Assembly: GCF_027924965.1 (NCBI RefSeq) | Contig: NZ_AP027057.1 | Location: 84,920-148,919, forward strand | From: Limnohabitans sp. TEGF004 | GTDB taxonomy: Bacteria > Pseudomonadota > Gammaproteobacteria > Burkholderiales > Burkholderiaceae_C | Reading direction: 5' to 3' | DNA length: 64,000 bases | In this document: piece after piece, positions 1-7,411 of the stretch | Layout of the letters: every line of letters begins with the position of its first letter | Numbering within the stretch: the stretch's first letter is position 1 | The notes under the pieces: generated by a model | Databases searched by the model: none | Told to the model about the DNA's origin: nothing | The model's input: the letters and a program-made list of their open reading frames with translations, nothing else | Translations under genes and position numbers: made by a program

Positions 1-334
1 TGCGAACCGCAGTGCAATGGGTGATATGGCTAAATGAGTCCATGCCCTCGAAAAGGTAAAACGAGCAAATCCGCACCTCAACGACAGAGCAAACTGCCTG
101 CTGTGATATGCTGAAATTATGTCGCGTCACCTTAGCTCAACCCAGAAAGATACCACTGACATGGTATTTGTTTGGTTGTTTGTTCTGTTTTGGGCTACGG
201 AAGCGCACATAATTACCACCATTACGCACACGGCCGCCTGAGCGACGTGCAGGTGGCCATTCCGGCTGCCTACTGGTAATTTCTCTGAACAAATCCAGCA
301 CTGGCATCTGGATTCATAACTGTTCGGAGAATGT
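1..334. other. Left edge, no convincing gene
   Basis: No gene can be supported here. On the + strand a short open stretch ends at about 278 with a tail reading SDVQVAIPAAYW, which looks like the C-terminal end of an exported or membrane protein, but it is open only back to a stop near 157. A 40-codon frame at 119-241 is also open but has no ribosome-binding site. The stretch may hold the remnant of a gene cut by rearrangement next to the homoserine dehydrogenase. Confidence 0.3.
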
Positions 335-391
335 ATGTACCAAGATCGTCAAGCAAGTTTTTCTGCTACCCCTCAGCACTTTGGCGCTTTC

Positions 392-1711
392 ATGCCTGCC
401 CCAGCCCCACTACGTGTCGGTTTGCTCGGACTTGGCACCGTAGGCACTGGCACCTACCAAGTCTTGGCTCGCAACGCCGATATTATTTCAGCCAGAACCG
501 GACGGCGAATCGAAATCGTCATGGTTTTTGTTCGCAATCTGGCGCGTGCAGCCAGCATACTGACCAATGATGTGGTCGTGGTTGATGATCCGCTCTTGGT
601 CGTTAACCATCCGAATGTTGATGTGGTTGTCGAGGTCATTGGTGGAACCACCATCGCCAAAGACTTAGTGCTGCAGGCAATCGCCAATGGCAAGCACGTG
701 GTCACTGCCAATAAGGCACTGCTAGCCGAACACGGTAGTGAAATCTTTGCAGCCGCGCACGCCCAAGGCGTGGTGGTTGCATATGAGGGGGCAGTCGCAG
801 TCAGTATCCCCATCATCAAGGTCTTGCGCGAAGGCTTATCAGCCAACCGCATCGAATGGGTCGCCGGGATCATCAATGGCACCACCAATTACATCCTTTC
901 CAGAATGAAAACGCAAAGCTTGAGCTTTGGCCAGGCGCTTGCAGAAGCACAACGTCTTGGCTATGCCGAGGCAGATCCGACGTTTGATGTAAAGGGAATT
1001 GACGCCGCACACAAGCTCACACTTCTGGCATCCAACGCGTTTGGTGTCCCCATCCAGTTTGACAAGGTCCATACCGAGGGCATTAACGACCTCGAATTGG
1101 CCGACGTCACCTTCGCGGAGCGTTTGGGCTTCTGCGTCAAGCTCTTGGGGATTGCCAAACGAAACTCCTCAGGCTTGGAGCTTCGCGTTCATCCAACATT
1201 GATCCCTACCAACCACCTGTTGGCCAACGTTCATGATTCCATGAATGCAGTAATGGTGAAGAGCGATGCTGCCGGGCTCACGATGCACTACGGCGCGGGT
1301 GCTGGCTCCGAGCAAACAGCTTCAGCAGTGATTGCCGATTTGGTTGACTTGTGTCGATCTTTTGAAACTAAACACCAACATAGAGTGCCATCGCTCGCTT
1401 TTCAGCAAAGTGCCATCACGGCTATTCATGTGAGAGAAATAGCTGACGTGATGACTTGTTATTACCTGCGGCTAGATCTGATCAACTCTGCAAAATTTGA
1501 GCAAGATGTAATGGACGTTTTGTTGCAGGCTGGAATACGCATCTGGCGACTCGAGGTTGTGAAGCACCCTATTGAACAAGAGTTTTGTACCATGCTCGCA
1601 TTGACAAAGCCAGTGCGGAACAGCGTTATACATGGTGCGATTTCCAAACTCGGGGAATTGCCTGCGGTGAAGGGGCACGTGCGGAGCATCCGCATAGAGA
1701 CATTGGATTAA
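392..1711 (+). CDS. hom: Homoserine dehydrogenase, diverged copy
   Basis: NAD(P)-dependent reduction of aspartate semialdehyde to homoserine in threonine/methionine synthesis (cytoplasmic). Seen: a Rossmann motif GLGTVGTG near the N-terminus, the VTANKALLAEHG block, the NGTTNYILS block, and the family signature GYAEADPTFDVKGIDAAHK with its catalytic-region lysine. A C-terminal ACT-like region follows (last ~95 residues). The frame is open from 335 (ATG after GGAG), but the methionine at 392 gives the family's usual N-terminus and length (439 aa), so I prefer it. Odd: the conserved glycine pair before IPII is replaced (AVAVSIPII), and the ACT loop that normally reads DxxGVLA is lost (NSAKFEQ), so feedback control or even activity may be changed. 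No thrC or other pathway gene is nearby, and an IS remnant lies downstream, so it looks like an accessory copy. The family call is firm; activity is not. Confidence 0.9.
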   Translation: MPAPAPLRVGLLGLGTVGTGTYQVLARNADIISARTGRRIEIVMVFVRNLARAASILTNDVVVVDDPLLVVNHPNVDVVVEVIGGTTIAKDLVLQAIANGKHVVTANKALLAEHGSEIFAAAHAQGVVVAYEGAVAVSIPIIKVLREGLSANRIEWVAGIINGTTNYILSRMKTQSLSFGQALAEAQRLGYAEADPTFDVKGIDAAHKLTLLASNAFGVPIQFDKVHTEGINDLELADVTFAERLGFCVKLLGIAKRNSSGLELRVHPTLIPTNHLLANVHDSMNAVMVKSDAAGLTMHYGAGAGSEQTASAVIADLVDLCRSFETKHQHRVPSLAFQQSAITAIHVREIADVMTCYYLRLDLINSAKFEQDVMDVLLQAGIRIWRLEVVKHPIEQEFCTMLALTKPVRNSVIHGAISKLGELPAVKGHVRSIRIETLD

Positions 1712-1878
1712 TTGAAATCAATCAGGTTGAATGCCCTCATCTCCCAAAAATCGAACACTTTGCAAATACTCTCTAGCGATGCACGTCGAAATGCGTTCTA
1801 AATATCAACCGTTTGGTGCGCCCAGTTGGCTCGATTTTCATGAAGGCTTAATGGAAACCGTAAGGCAAAAAATAGGGC

Positions 1879-2293
1879 AGCCTCAGGGCGCATACTGGCG
1901 GCGTCTACGGTTCGCCGCGCGTGTTTGTCGATTTACGAGAAGCTGGCGAGACATGCGGCAAGGATCGCGTAGAGCGGCTCATGCGCAGTCACAAAATACA
2001 AGCTGTGCGGGGCTACAAAAGTCCTAAGTCCGTTAAGAGTCGACCGTCTATTCTTGACCGCATTCTTGGCGCTCGCCAGACTCTTTCAGAGACTGCCGAT
2101 GCAGCTGTGGCGATCATGGAAGCTGCAACGAAGGCGCAGGCAGAAAAAGCTCAAGCTGACAAACCTGCTAGAGGGAAGGGGGGCAGTCAAGCCAACTCCT
2201 GTTGCTGCTCCAAAGGAAGCCTGCCCACCATCGTCATCTGATGATGACGATGGTGGTGGTGGTACTCTGCCGCTTCCGCCAGTTAGTAAGTAA
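1879..2293 (+). pseudogene. IS3-family transposase (OrfB) fragment with frameshifted tail
   Basis: From about 1900 the + frame reads GGVYGSPRVFVDLREAGE followed by CGKDRVERLMRSHKI and GYKSPK. This is the typical N-terminal HTH_21 block of IS3-family OrfB (YGSPRV...DLREAGE...VxRLMR). No DDE catalytic residues follow. Upstream is a stop (1873), so it is a fragment. The frame continues into an alanine/lysine-rich stretch (LSETADAAVAIMEAATKAQ) and at the G-run near 2172-2182 a one-base shift would join it to a second frame ending VSK at 2293, just before a terminator. That second frame carries a SSSDDDDGGGG tail. The composite may be a domesticated or decayed gene; no function is claimed. Confidence 0.55.
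2225..2256. repeat. Perfect 14-bp inverted repeat
   Basis: Arms CCACCATCGTCATC (2225-2238) and GATGACGATGGTGG (2243-2256) are exactly complementary, with a 4-base loop TGAT. It coincides with the SSDDDDGGGG codons of the decayed reading frame. It lies about 40 bases before the U-tract terminator and may act with it, or it may be a by-product of the repetitive codons. Confidence 0.7.
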
Positions 2294-2297
2294 AGAC

Positions 2298-2319
2298 GCC
2301 CCTCAATGGGGCATTTTTC
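2298..2319 (+). terminator. Rho-independent terminator
   Basis: Stem GCCCC (2298-2302) / GGGGC (2308-2312), loop TCAAT, followed by ATTTTT. It lies 5 bases after the TAA at 2291-2293, so it fits the end of the decayed frame. Confidence 0.7.
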
Positions 2320-2514
2320 ATTTCTACCTACATCTTCTACCATCAGCAAGACGCATTGAAATCGAGCCTCCCCAAGCCTTTTCGGCATGCCTTGATGCCA
2401 CCATCCCTTGCCCATCTCTGTATTAATTTGCTGTTTGTGCTGCAAAACAACAGATTATGCGTTAATATTAAATATTGATATTTATTTCTTTTGGATATAG
2501 AAGGGTAACTTGCC

Positions 2515-3675
2515 ATGACAAGTGATGTCTTTCACCGACCTAAGTATGCGCATGACATGGCTCAGCAGCTTCTGTACCCAACAGCCTTTCAGCTCAATGT
2601 GCGTTCAGGCGTCTTTCTCTCTGGCATTCGCCGCATTGGTAAAACGACCTTTCTCAAGCAAGACCTGATTCCCGCACTTGAGGCACAAGGTGCTGTGGTT
2701 ATCTATGTAGATCTTTGGGCTGATCGTTCGCGCTTGCCATCAGCTTTGGTCAACGAGGCCATCCAACAAACACTCACGCAATTCAAAACGCCCGGATCGG
2801 ATTTGTTGGAGCGATTCAAAAGCATGAACTTTGGGGCCGCAGGAATGACCTTTGGTTTCCAGCTTGAGCGCATTGGAACCCCTCATGGCGCTTCCATCGC
2901 CCAAGCGTTAAGCGAGCTGATAGACAAAGCAGGCATCAGTGTTGTCTTAATTGTTGACGAAGTACAACAAGCCTTGGTAACAGATGATGGCTACAACCTC
3001 ATGCATGCACTCAAAGCAGCTCGGGATGCGGTCAACTCAAAACCGGATGGGCGAGGCCATTTATTATTCTTAGGCACAGGGTCACACAAGTCATTGGTGA
3101 CAGATATGGCAACGCGCCGGTCACAACCATTTATGGGGGCTGTGACAACCACGTACGAGCCACTGGCTGGAGATTTTGTTGTATGGAAGTTAAAGCAACT
3201 CTCATCTGCCCATGAGCTGATTCTTGCGAGCCAGTCAGTGACGTATGAGGGTTTCAAGGCAATGGGCAATCGCCCTGAAGAATTGCTCAAAGCACTGGTA
3301 CAACTACAAACAACAAAAGTCGATCCCGATCAAGCATTTCCGATCATTTGTGCAACGCTAGCATCTGCTGCTGCCGATGTTGAGCTGCAAACGCTGGATG
3401 AGTTTGGGGCTTTGGGAGAGGCCTTGTTTGAACGCATTGCAACAGGGCCTGAAACTGGTGTCACTGGCTTATATGGCGTAGATTCGTTAGAAGCATTTAC
3501 ACAAACGGTGCATGCCTTGGTTGAAGCAAATCAGATTCAAAACTTGGTCGAAAAGATGATTGCTGCCAACCTCATCACAAGAAGCGGTCATGGGGTCTAT
3601 GTTGTTGCAGATCCCTTCATCCGAAAAGTATGGCTAAGTCGCAAGTCCTTAGAAACGTCGTTGGTTAAGTCCTAG
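2515..3675 (+). CDS. AAA-type P-loop ATPase
   Basis: Predicted cytoplasmic ATP-binding protein of 386 aa. Seen: Walker A GIRRIGKTTF at about residues 37-46 and Walker B VVLIVDEVQQ at about 143-152, an arrangement typical of STAND/archaeal-type AAA ATPases. The remainder is helical, with no catalytic domain I can name. The start ATG lies after an AT-rich leader (2450-2500) and has only a weak GAAGG upstream. The TAG stop is followed, in the same frame and after six codons, by an H-NS-like frame, suggesting coupling. Role unknown; similar ATPases occur in mobile elements as parts of defence or partition systems, but nothing in the sequence decides this. Confidence 0.8.
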   Translation: MTSDVFHRPKYAHDMAQQLLYPTAFQLNVRSGVFLSGIRRIGKTTFLKQDLIPALEAQGAVVIYVDLWADRSRLPSALVNEAIQQTLTQFKTPGSDLLERFKSMNFGAAGMTFGFQLERIGTPHGASIAQALSELIDKAGISVVLIVDEVQQALVTDDGYNLMHALKAARDAVNSKPDGRGHLLFLGTGSHKSLVTDMATRRSQPFMGAVTTTYEPLAGDFVVWKLKQLSSAHELILASQSVTYEGFKAMGNRPEELLKALVQLQTTKVDPDQAFPIICATLASAAADVELQTLDEFGALGEALFERIATGPETGVTGLYGVDSLEAFTQTVHALVEANQIQNLVEKMIAANLITRSGHGVYVVADPFIRKVWLSRKSLETSLVKS

Positions 3676-3693
3676 CATACGAAGTTTGATCAG

Positions 3694-4092
3694 TTGGCAG
3701 CGCTTCAAAAACAACGCGAAGCACTCGAGAAGGAAGAGCAAGCGCTCAAAGCCAAGTCGCATGACAAGATCTTGAGCAAAATTGTTCAAATGGCTAAAGA
3801 CGCAGGTTTGACAGCAAGCGATATTTCTAAGGCGATGGACGCTGGCAAGGGTGGTAAGACTGCCAAGGCTGTGCGTGCAGCCAAAAAGAACAGTTTGGCA
3901 GGTAAAAAAGTCCCTGCTAAATACCGTAACCCCGCTAATCCAGAGCAAAGCTGGACGGGGCGTGGTGTGGCACCAACGTGGGTGCAGTCATTGAAGGCTG
4001 CTGGTACTTTGGAATCAGCCTTGATACCCAACTCACGGCTGCAGTTCAAACGCCTGCTTTTCCACACAATTTTGAGGCCGTGCAGAGGTTAA
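3694..4092 (+). CDS. H-NS-family nucleoid protein, possibly missing its normal start
   Basis: H-NS proteins silence AT-rich foreign DNA. Seen: an N-terminal charged coiled-coil region (KQREALEKEEQALKAK) and the C-terminal H-NS DNA-binding block YRNPANPEQSWTGRG followed by PTWV, very close to the family consensus. The frame is open back to the ATPase stop at 3675; the residues just upstream (TKFDQL) resemble a normal H-NS N-terminus, but the codon where Met is expected reads CAT. Translation would have to begin at TTG (3694) or another weak codon, without a clear ribosome-binding site. The last ~20 residues extend past the usual H-NS end. It may silence the element's own genes or be a recent pseudogene. 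Confidence 0.65.
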   Translation: MAALQKQREALEKEEQALKAKSHDKILSKIVQMAKDAGLTASDISKAMDAGKGGKTAKAVRAAKKNSLAGKKVPAKYRNPANPEQSWTGRGVAPTWVQSLKAAGTLESALIPNSRLQFKRLLFHTILRPCRG

Positions 4093-4147
4093 CGCAGGCG
4101 ACTGTTGCAGGCATGTCGCAAAACATTTGTTTTACGACAAAGATGGT

Positions 4148-4200
4148 TTGCACACCAGGTCAATTATAGTTATACTTTGATATAATATTATCCATTGGAG
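4148..4200 (+). promoter_or_regulatory. Promoter and RBS of the chpS-chpB module
   Basis: TTGCAC (4148-4153) is 17 bases from TATACT (4171-4176), and a perfect TATAAT (4181-4186) overlaps just downstream. The AT-rich stretch between them is partly symmetric and could bind the antitoxin. GGAG at 4197-4200, six bases before the ATG at 4207, decides the start of chpS. Confidence 0.5.
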
Positions 4201-4206
4201 GCTCTC

Positions 4207-4464
4207 ATGCATACAACCAATCTTCGGAAGGTCGGCGGCTCAATCATGTTGGCCGTTCCGCCGGCGTTCCTTGACCAACTGCACCTGCAAGCTGGTGCGA
4301 CAGTCGGTCTCGCAGTCGATCACGGCTGCTTGGTGGTCAATCCCCGTCCACGGCCACGCTACACGCTCGCAGAGTTGCTGGCCACGTCGGACTATTCGCA
4401 GCCGCAACCGACCGAGGAACGCGAATGGATCGATGCGCCTGCCATGGGTGGTGAACTGTTATGA
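4207..4464 (+). CDS. chpS: ChpS/MazE-type antitoxin (AbrB-like)
   Basis: Labile antitoxin and autorepressor of a type II toxin-antitoxin pair. The 85-aa protein begins with the swapped-hairpin AbrB/MazE motif (NLRKVGGSIMLAVPPAFL, then LQAGATVGL) that binds DNA; the acidic C-terminal tail (TEEREWIDAP) is the usual toxin-binding part. The start at 4207 is supported by GGAG; an upstream in-frame ATG at 4195 lacks one. The stop overlaps the toxin start by four bases (ATGA), the usual arrangement. Base composition is visibly richer in GC than the neighbours, consistent with separate acquisition. Confidence 0.88.
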   Translation: MHTTNLRKVGGSIMLAVPPAFLDQLHLQAGATVGLAVDHGCLVVNPRPRPRYTLAELLATSDYSQPQPTEEREWIDAPAMGGELL

Positions 4465-4787
4465 AGCGAGGAGACATCTATCTTGTATCGCTCGATCCGA
4501 CCGCCGGTCACGAACAAAGCGGCAGCCTCCCCGTCCTGGTCGTATCGCCTGCCGAGTTCAACGATGCCACGAAATTACCAGTGATCTTGCCCATCACCAA
4601 CGGCGGTGAGTTCGCGCGCCGGCTTGGCTTCGCCGTGCCCGTAACCGGCATCAAGACGACCGGCGTCGTGCGCTGTGACCAGCCGCGCGTAATCGATCTG
4701 GCCGCCCGTCATGCCCGTAAGGTGGATACGTTGCCGGCGCTACTCATGGATGAAGTGCTGGCAAAGGTCGCCACGGTCTTCGAGTGA
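4461..4787 (+). CDS. chpB: ChpB/PemK/MazF-family toxin (mRNA interferase)
   Basis: Ribosome-independent endoribonuclease toxin. The 108-aa protein starts MKRGDIYLVSLDPTAGHEQ, the MazF/PemK beta-strand with the GHEQ variant characteristic of ChpB, and continues with RPxLVVSP-like (LPVLVVSPAEFN), PITNGGEFARR and VVRCDQPRVIDL, all conserved blocks. Full length for the family. Translation is coupled to chpS by an ATGA overlap. A short frame overlaps its stop (GTGA at 4784), so the operon probably continues. Confidence 0.92.
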   Translation: MKRGDIYLVSLDPTAGHEQSGSLPVLVVSPAEFNDATKLPVILPITNGGEFARRLGFAVPVTGIKTTGVVRCDQPRVIDLAARHARKVDTLPALLMDEVLAKVATVFE

Positions 4788-4900
4788 AGACAGCAGTGAG
4801 CATGAATGAAATTCGTCGACTGGCCGCGAAGATCGACCAGGACATGCAACAGCTTTCGGCTTACAACCTCGTATTGGAAAGACTGAAAACGGAGGGCTGA
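4784..4900 (+). CDS. Small helical protein in a TA operon, unrecognised
   Basis: A 38-codon frame beginning GTG at 4784 (overlapping the chpB stop) or ATG at 4802, ending three bases before the GTG start of the next gene. The predicted peptide (MNEIRRLAAKIDQDM...VLERLKTEG) is charged and helical. The tight packing on both sides supports it as coding. I do not recognise it. It occupies the place where a RelE/HigB-like toxin would normally precede the antitoxin-like gene that follows. Confidence 0.45.
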   Translation: MKTAVSMNEIRRLAAKIDQDMQQLSAYNLVLERLKTEG

Positions 4901-4903
4901 CAA

Positions 4904-5212
4904 GTGAAAGACCGAAACCATGACGAGGCGATGGCCGAACTGTTTCGGGATGACTCACAGTTCGCAGCCGAATATCTAAATGATTTACTGCAAGACGGTG
5001 AGCCCGCGGACCTGTTGGTCGCGTTGCGGCAAATTGCACAAGCACACGGCGGTGTGCGTTCGGTTGCCAAGGAAACAGAGCTGAACGCTAACCAATTTTA
5101 TCGCACACTGTCACCCCAAGGTAACCCTGAGCTGCGCAGCCTTTTTGCAGTACTCAAAGCGTTGGGTCTACGCCTAGCCATACAACCTGCAGGGCCGCAT
5201 GCCGCCACCTGA
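4904..5212 (+). CDS. HI1420-type addiction-module antidote (HTH)
   Basis: A 102-aa protein resembling the probable addiction module antidote family: N-terminal AELFRDDSQFAAEYLNDLL, then LRQIAQAHGGVRSVAKETEL and LNANQFYRTLSPQGNPEL, the Cro/CI-type helix-turn-helix signature (GNPxLxSLxxVLKALG). In this family a RelE-like toxin lies upstream; here only a 38-codon frame is present. Start GTG at 4904, preceded by GGAGGG about 10 bases upstream inside the previous frame. It may regulate the chp operon or be an orphan antitoxin. Confidence 0.8.
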   Translation: MKDRNHDEAMAELFRDDSQFAAEYLNDLLQDGEPADLLVALRQIAQAHGGVRSVAKETELNANQFYRTLSPQGNPELRSLFAVLKALGLRLAIQPAGPHAAT

Positions 5213-5395
5213 GATTTACGCCGGTTTGGGCTCATTCCCAGTGATTGTCGAAGATTTGACCAAACTTTGATTTTTCGGGGACTAGGCAAATTTGGCCAAT
5301 TACAAGCGGCAGCTCGTGAAGCGGGGGTAGAGTTGATCGTCTATCGCTGAAGGAACACCCTCCCCAAATGAAAAACCATCATTTTAAAAAATGGA

Positions 5396-5689
5396 ATGCG
5401 CTCAATCCACCCAGGCGAGATTTTTCTACAGGACTACATCAAGCCAATTGGTATCAGTGTTCGTGCTTTGTCAATCGCCTTGCATGTCCCGTATTCACGT
5501 TTGCGCGAAATTGTGGATGGCAATCGTGGCGTGTCGGCAGACACGGCCTTGCGGCTTGAGCGCTACTTTGGCAGCGAGGCACAAAGGTGTCTTTCTTTAC
5601 AAGCCGCATATGATTCGCGAATCGCAGAGAAGAAGAGCGCAAAAATCATCACGCGTGAGATTGCCACATTTGACTTGGTTGCTGCTTGA
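5396..5689 (+). CDS. higA: HigA-family antitoxin, no HigB found
   Basis: A 97-aa XRE-type protein. It carries the HigA/VapI hallmark IHPGEIF at the N-terminus, the HTH ISVRALSIALHVPYSRL followed by EIVDGNRGVSADTALRLERYFG, and LQAAYDSRIAEKK. HigA normally neutralises and represses with a HigB RNase encoded just upstream; the 180 bases before this gene hold no HigB, only a short tail (LQAAAREAGVELIVYR) of something else. It looks like an orphan or what is left of a broken module. No strong ribosome-binding site is visible (AAAAATGGA). Confidence 0.82.
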   Translation: MRSIHPGEIFLQDYIKPIGISVRALSIALHVPYSRLREIVDGNRGVSADTALRLERYFGSEAQRCLSLQAAYDSRIAEKKSAKIITREIATFDLVAA

Positions 5690-6018
5690 CCGTATCGCTA
5701 GCATAGATGGCGCGGGAAACGGGAATCGATCTTGTTGAATTTATGGGATCGCCTTTTCGGCATACTGTTCATTGCTAAATACTCACCCGCAAAAATTGTT
5801 AGGGCGACCGCGTACAACAACCGAAATTTAAAAGGAACACCTTGTTCACGACAAGGCACAACAGACCGCGAACCTGGAAGTCATTGGACAAGCTAATGGC
5901 CTTTCTCCAAAAAGAGAAGATTTATAACTTCATCAAAAGCTTTGAGCTGCTTTAAGCCGCCGCTTTTTATTTCTCGTACACATTTCCTAGTTAGTGATTT
6001 GCCGCTGATGGCCGTAGG
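5690..6018. other. Gene-free stretch
   Basis: No coding frame with a start signal on either strand. It contains a small inverted repeat CCTTGT/ACAAGG around 5841-5857 and a run ending GCCGCCGCTTTTTAT near 5970 that could act as a weak terminator. Nothing else is seen. Confidence 0.4.
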
Positions 6019-6262
6019 TCAAGCTGCGCCTTTAATTCTTGACGGGCTACCAACGCCAGTCCAGTGAGCGTTGAGACTTTCTATAGCTTTCTTTAAAAGG
6101 CTCGATGGTTCAACGCTTTTGCCAGTTTCCCACACCTCGTAGAGCGGGTCTAAAAGACCGCGAAGGCCGCAGGCAAAACACCCCAGAAACATTGCCTTGT
6201 GCGTGAGCATTTTTCTCGTGCCATCGCATTGCTTGCACCAAATCAGACTCTGAAATCTTCAT
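6019..6262 (-). pseudogene. Small zinc-ribbon protein, apparently frameshifted
   Basis: Reading leftward, an ATG at 6262 (AAAGG eight bases before) starts MKISESD; a one-base deletion a few codons later would join it to a frame reading WCKQCDGTRKML then LGCFACGLRG and ending at 6019 (about 79 aa in all). The two CxxC pairs about 20 residues apart form a plausible zinc ribbon. As the sequence stands, the CxxC frame has no ATG before the second half (ATG at 6210). Either a sequencing error or a recent mutation. Family not recognised. Confidence 0.4.
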
Positions 6263-6289
6263 AAATACAACCTTTAAAGGAATTTTCTT

Positions 6290-6420
6290 ATATCTTTGTT
6301 TACTTTTAATTTACATACGAAAATGCACGATATATAGTATCTCATACGTAATAACAATCACTATTGTCAGAACAAATGATCAAAACAAACCAAAAAGAGT
6401 TAAAAAATGGAGGCGCGGTA
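6290..6420 (+). promoter_or_regulatory. Likely promoter/operator region of the transfer operon
   Basis: An AT-rich stretch directly before the 30-kb tra/pil operon. It holds TATAGT-like and TAATAA-like -10 candidates and two copies of CATACG (6314-6319 and 6343-6348) flanking GATATATAGTATC, a symmetric segment suited to a repressor. GGAGG at 6409-6413, seven bases before the ATG at 6421, decides the start of the first gene. Exact boxes cannot be fixed by eye. Confidence 0.4.
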
Positions 6421-6738
6421 ATGAGAGCCACGAAAATCCATTTGTTGACTCAACTGGAGACGAAATTGCTGAAAGTGACCGAGGCGCAGCTGCGTGAATA
6501 CGCAGCGGCATCCACCATCAAACAAGAAACCATTCTTTGTACTGACGAGGGGTTTGTTTTGACGTTCACCTTGTCGTGGAAGCCCGGCGTGTTCACGCTG
6601 TTCACGGTCAGAAGTGGTCGACCACGGACCTTTAAGTCGGTGGATCGGATGCTGAAGTATTTGGAAAAACAAAACTTACTTTTAGACGAAATCACTCTCA
6701 AGTTGAAGCCAACAACTCCCGCAACCCAACCCACTTAA
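6421..6738 (+). CDS. First gene of the transfer operon, small conserved plasmid protein
   Basis: 105 aa from the ATG at 6421, chosen because GGAGG precedes it; the frame is open upstream to a TTG at 6364. The C-terminal half (FVLTFTLSWKP...VRSGRPRTFKSVDRMLKYL) resembles the ParC/partition-associated small proteins of broad-host plasmids, in which a GRPRxFxSxDxxxxxL motif is typical. It has no signal peptide or membrane segment, so it should be cytoplasmic. Being first in the operon, 17 bases before virB2, it may regulate it. The family link is tentative. Confidence 0.65.
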   Translation: MRATKIHLLTQLETKLLKVTEAQLREYAAASTIKQETILCTDEGFVLTFTLSWKPGVFTLFTVRSGRPRTFKSVDRMLKYLEKQNLLLDEITLKLKPTTPATQPT

Positions 6739-6755
6739 AACCAAAGGAATCAGCT

Positions 6756-7076
6756 ATGAAAAAAGCTACTAAGACATTTACCAAATCGGCAATTTTTGCC
6801 GTTGCTATCCCATTGATGGCCTTGCTTTTTAGCGATCTTGCTATGGCGCAGGTCGCAACCTCTGCGGCCTCAAAGGTCAACCAGACGCTCAACGGATTCC
6901 TCTATGTGGTCATGAGTGTTGGTATTGCGCTTTTTACTGCCGCGCTTGTGTTGATTGGTTACAAATTTGCGTTCGTTGAAGGTACGAAGTTCAGCGACCT
7001 CAAGGGCGTGTTGATTGGCGGCGTTTTGTTCGGCGCAGCTGGTGCTATTGCTGGCTTCTTGGTTACAGGCGCTTAA
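6756..7076 (+). CDS. virB2: VirB2-type conjugative pilin
   Basis: Major subunit of the conjugative pilus made by the type IV secretion system. The 106-aa precursor has a long basic N-region and signal peptide likely cut after AMA (about residue 31), followed by two hydrophobic segments (FLYVVMSVGIALFTAALVLIGY and GVLIGGVLFGAAGAIAGFLV) around a short polar loop with FVEGTKFSDLKG, the usual VirB2/TrbC layout. The gene is directly followed by virB3 and virB4, which fixes the identification. AAAGGAAT precedes the ATG. Confidence 0.9.
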   Translation: MKKATKTFTKSAIFAVAIPLMALLFSDLAMAQVATSAASKVNQTLNGFLYVVMSVGIALFTAALVLIGYKFAFVEGTKFSDLKGVLIGGVLFGAAGAIAGFLVTGA

Positions 7077-7088
7077 CAGGTAAGCGGC

Positions 7089-7409
7089 ATGGAAGAACAC
7101 ACGATTTTCAAAGGCGCTACGCGCCCCCCGCTTTTGATGGGGGTGCCAATGATCCCTCTCATTCTTCTTGGCTTGAGTTGTCTCTTGCCAATTGGAATTT
7201 TGATCATCGTGTTCCAAAAATTCTTTTTGCCGCTTGTCCTTGCTGTCATCTTTTTCGTTCTGTTTTTCTACATGCGTCATGTCACAAAAAAAGACCCATG
7301 GTTGCTAGAGGCAAAACGAAAAAGACTGATGTTGCGTCGTCGCAAAGGTGATGTCGCTCGGTGGGGTGGTGTGAGTTACGGCCCAACAAATATGAACCGC
7401 AAAAAATAA
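7089..7409 (+). CDS. virB3: VirB3-like inner membrane protein
   Basis: Small T4SS protein associated with VirB4 at the inner membrane. 106 aa with the VirB3 N-terminal motif IFKGATRPPLLMGVP, two adjacent hydrophobic segments (residues ~20-65) and a basic C-terminus (KRKRLMLRRRKG). Full length for the family. It sits 12 bases after virB2 and 2 bases before virB4, the universal B2-B3-B4 order. Confidence 0.9.
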   Translation: MEEHTIFKGATRPPLLMGVPMIPLILLGLSCLLPIGILIIVFQKFFLPLVLAVIFFVLFFYMRHVTKKDPWLLEAKRKRLMLRRRKGDVARWGGVSYGPTNMNRKK

Positions 7410-7411
7410 CC

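Noticed and set aside
2086..2445. Leftward 119-codon frame over the terminator region
   Set aside because: No ribosome-binding site; its low-complexity part is the complement of the SSDDDDGGGG codons and a terminator lies inside.
5280..5350. Short frame ending in GVELIVYR as a HigB toxin
   Set aside because: Only about 20 codons, no RelE/HigB motifs and no start; at most the tail of a lost gene.
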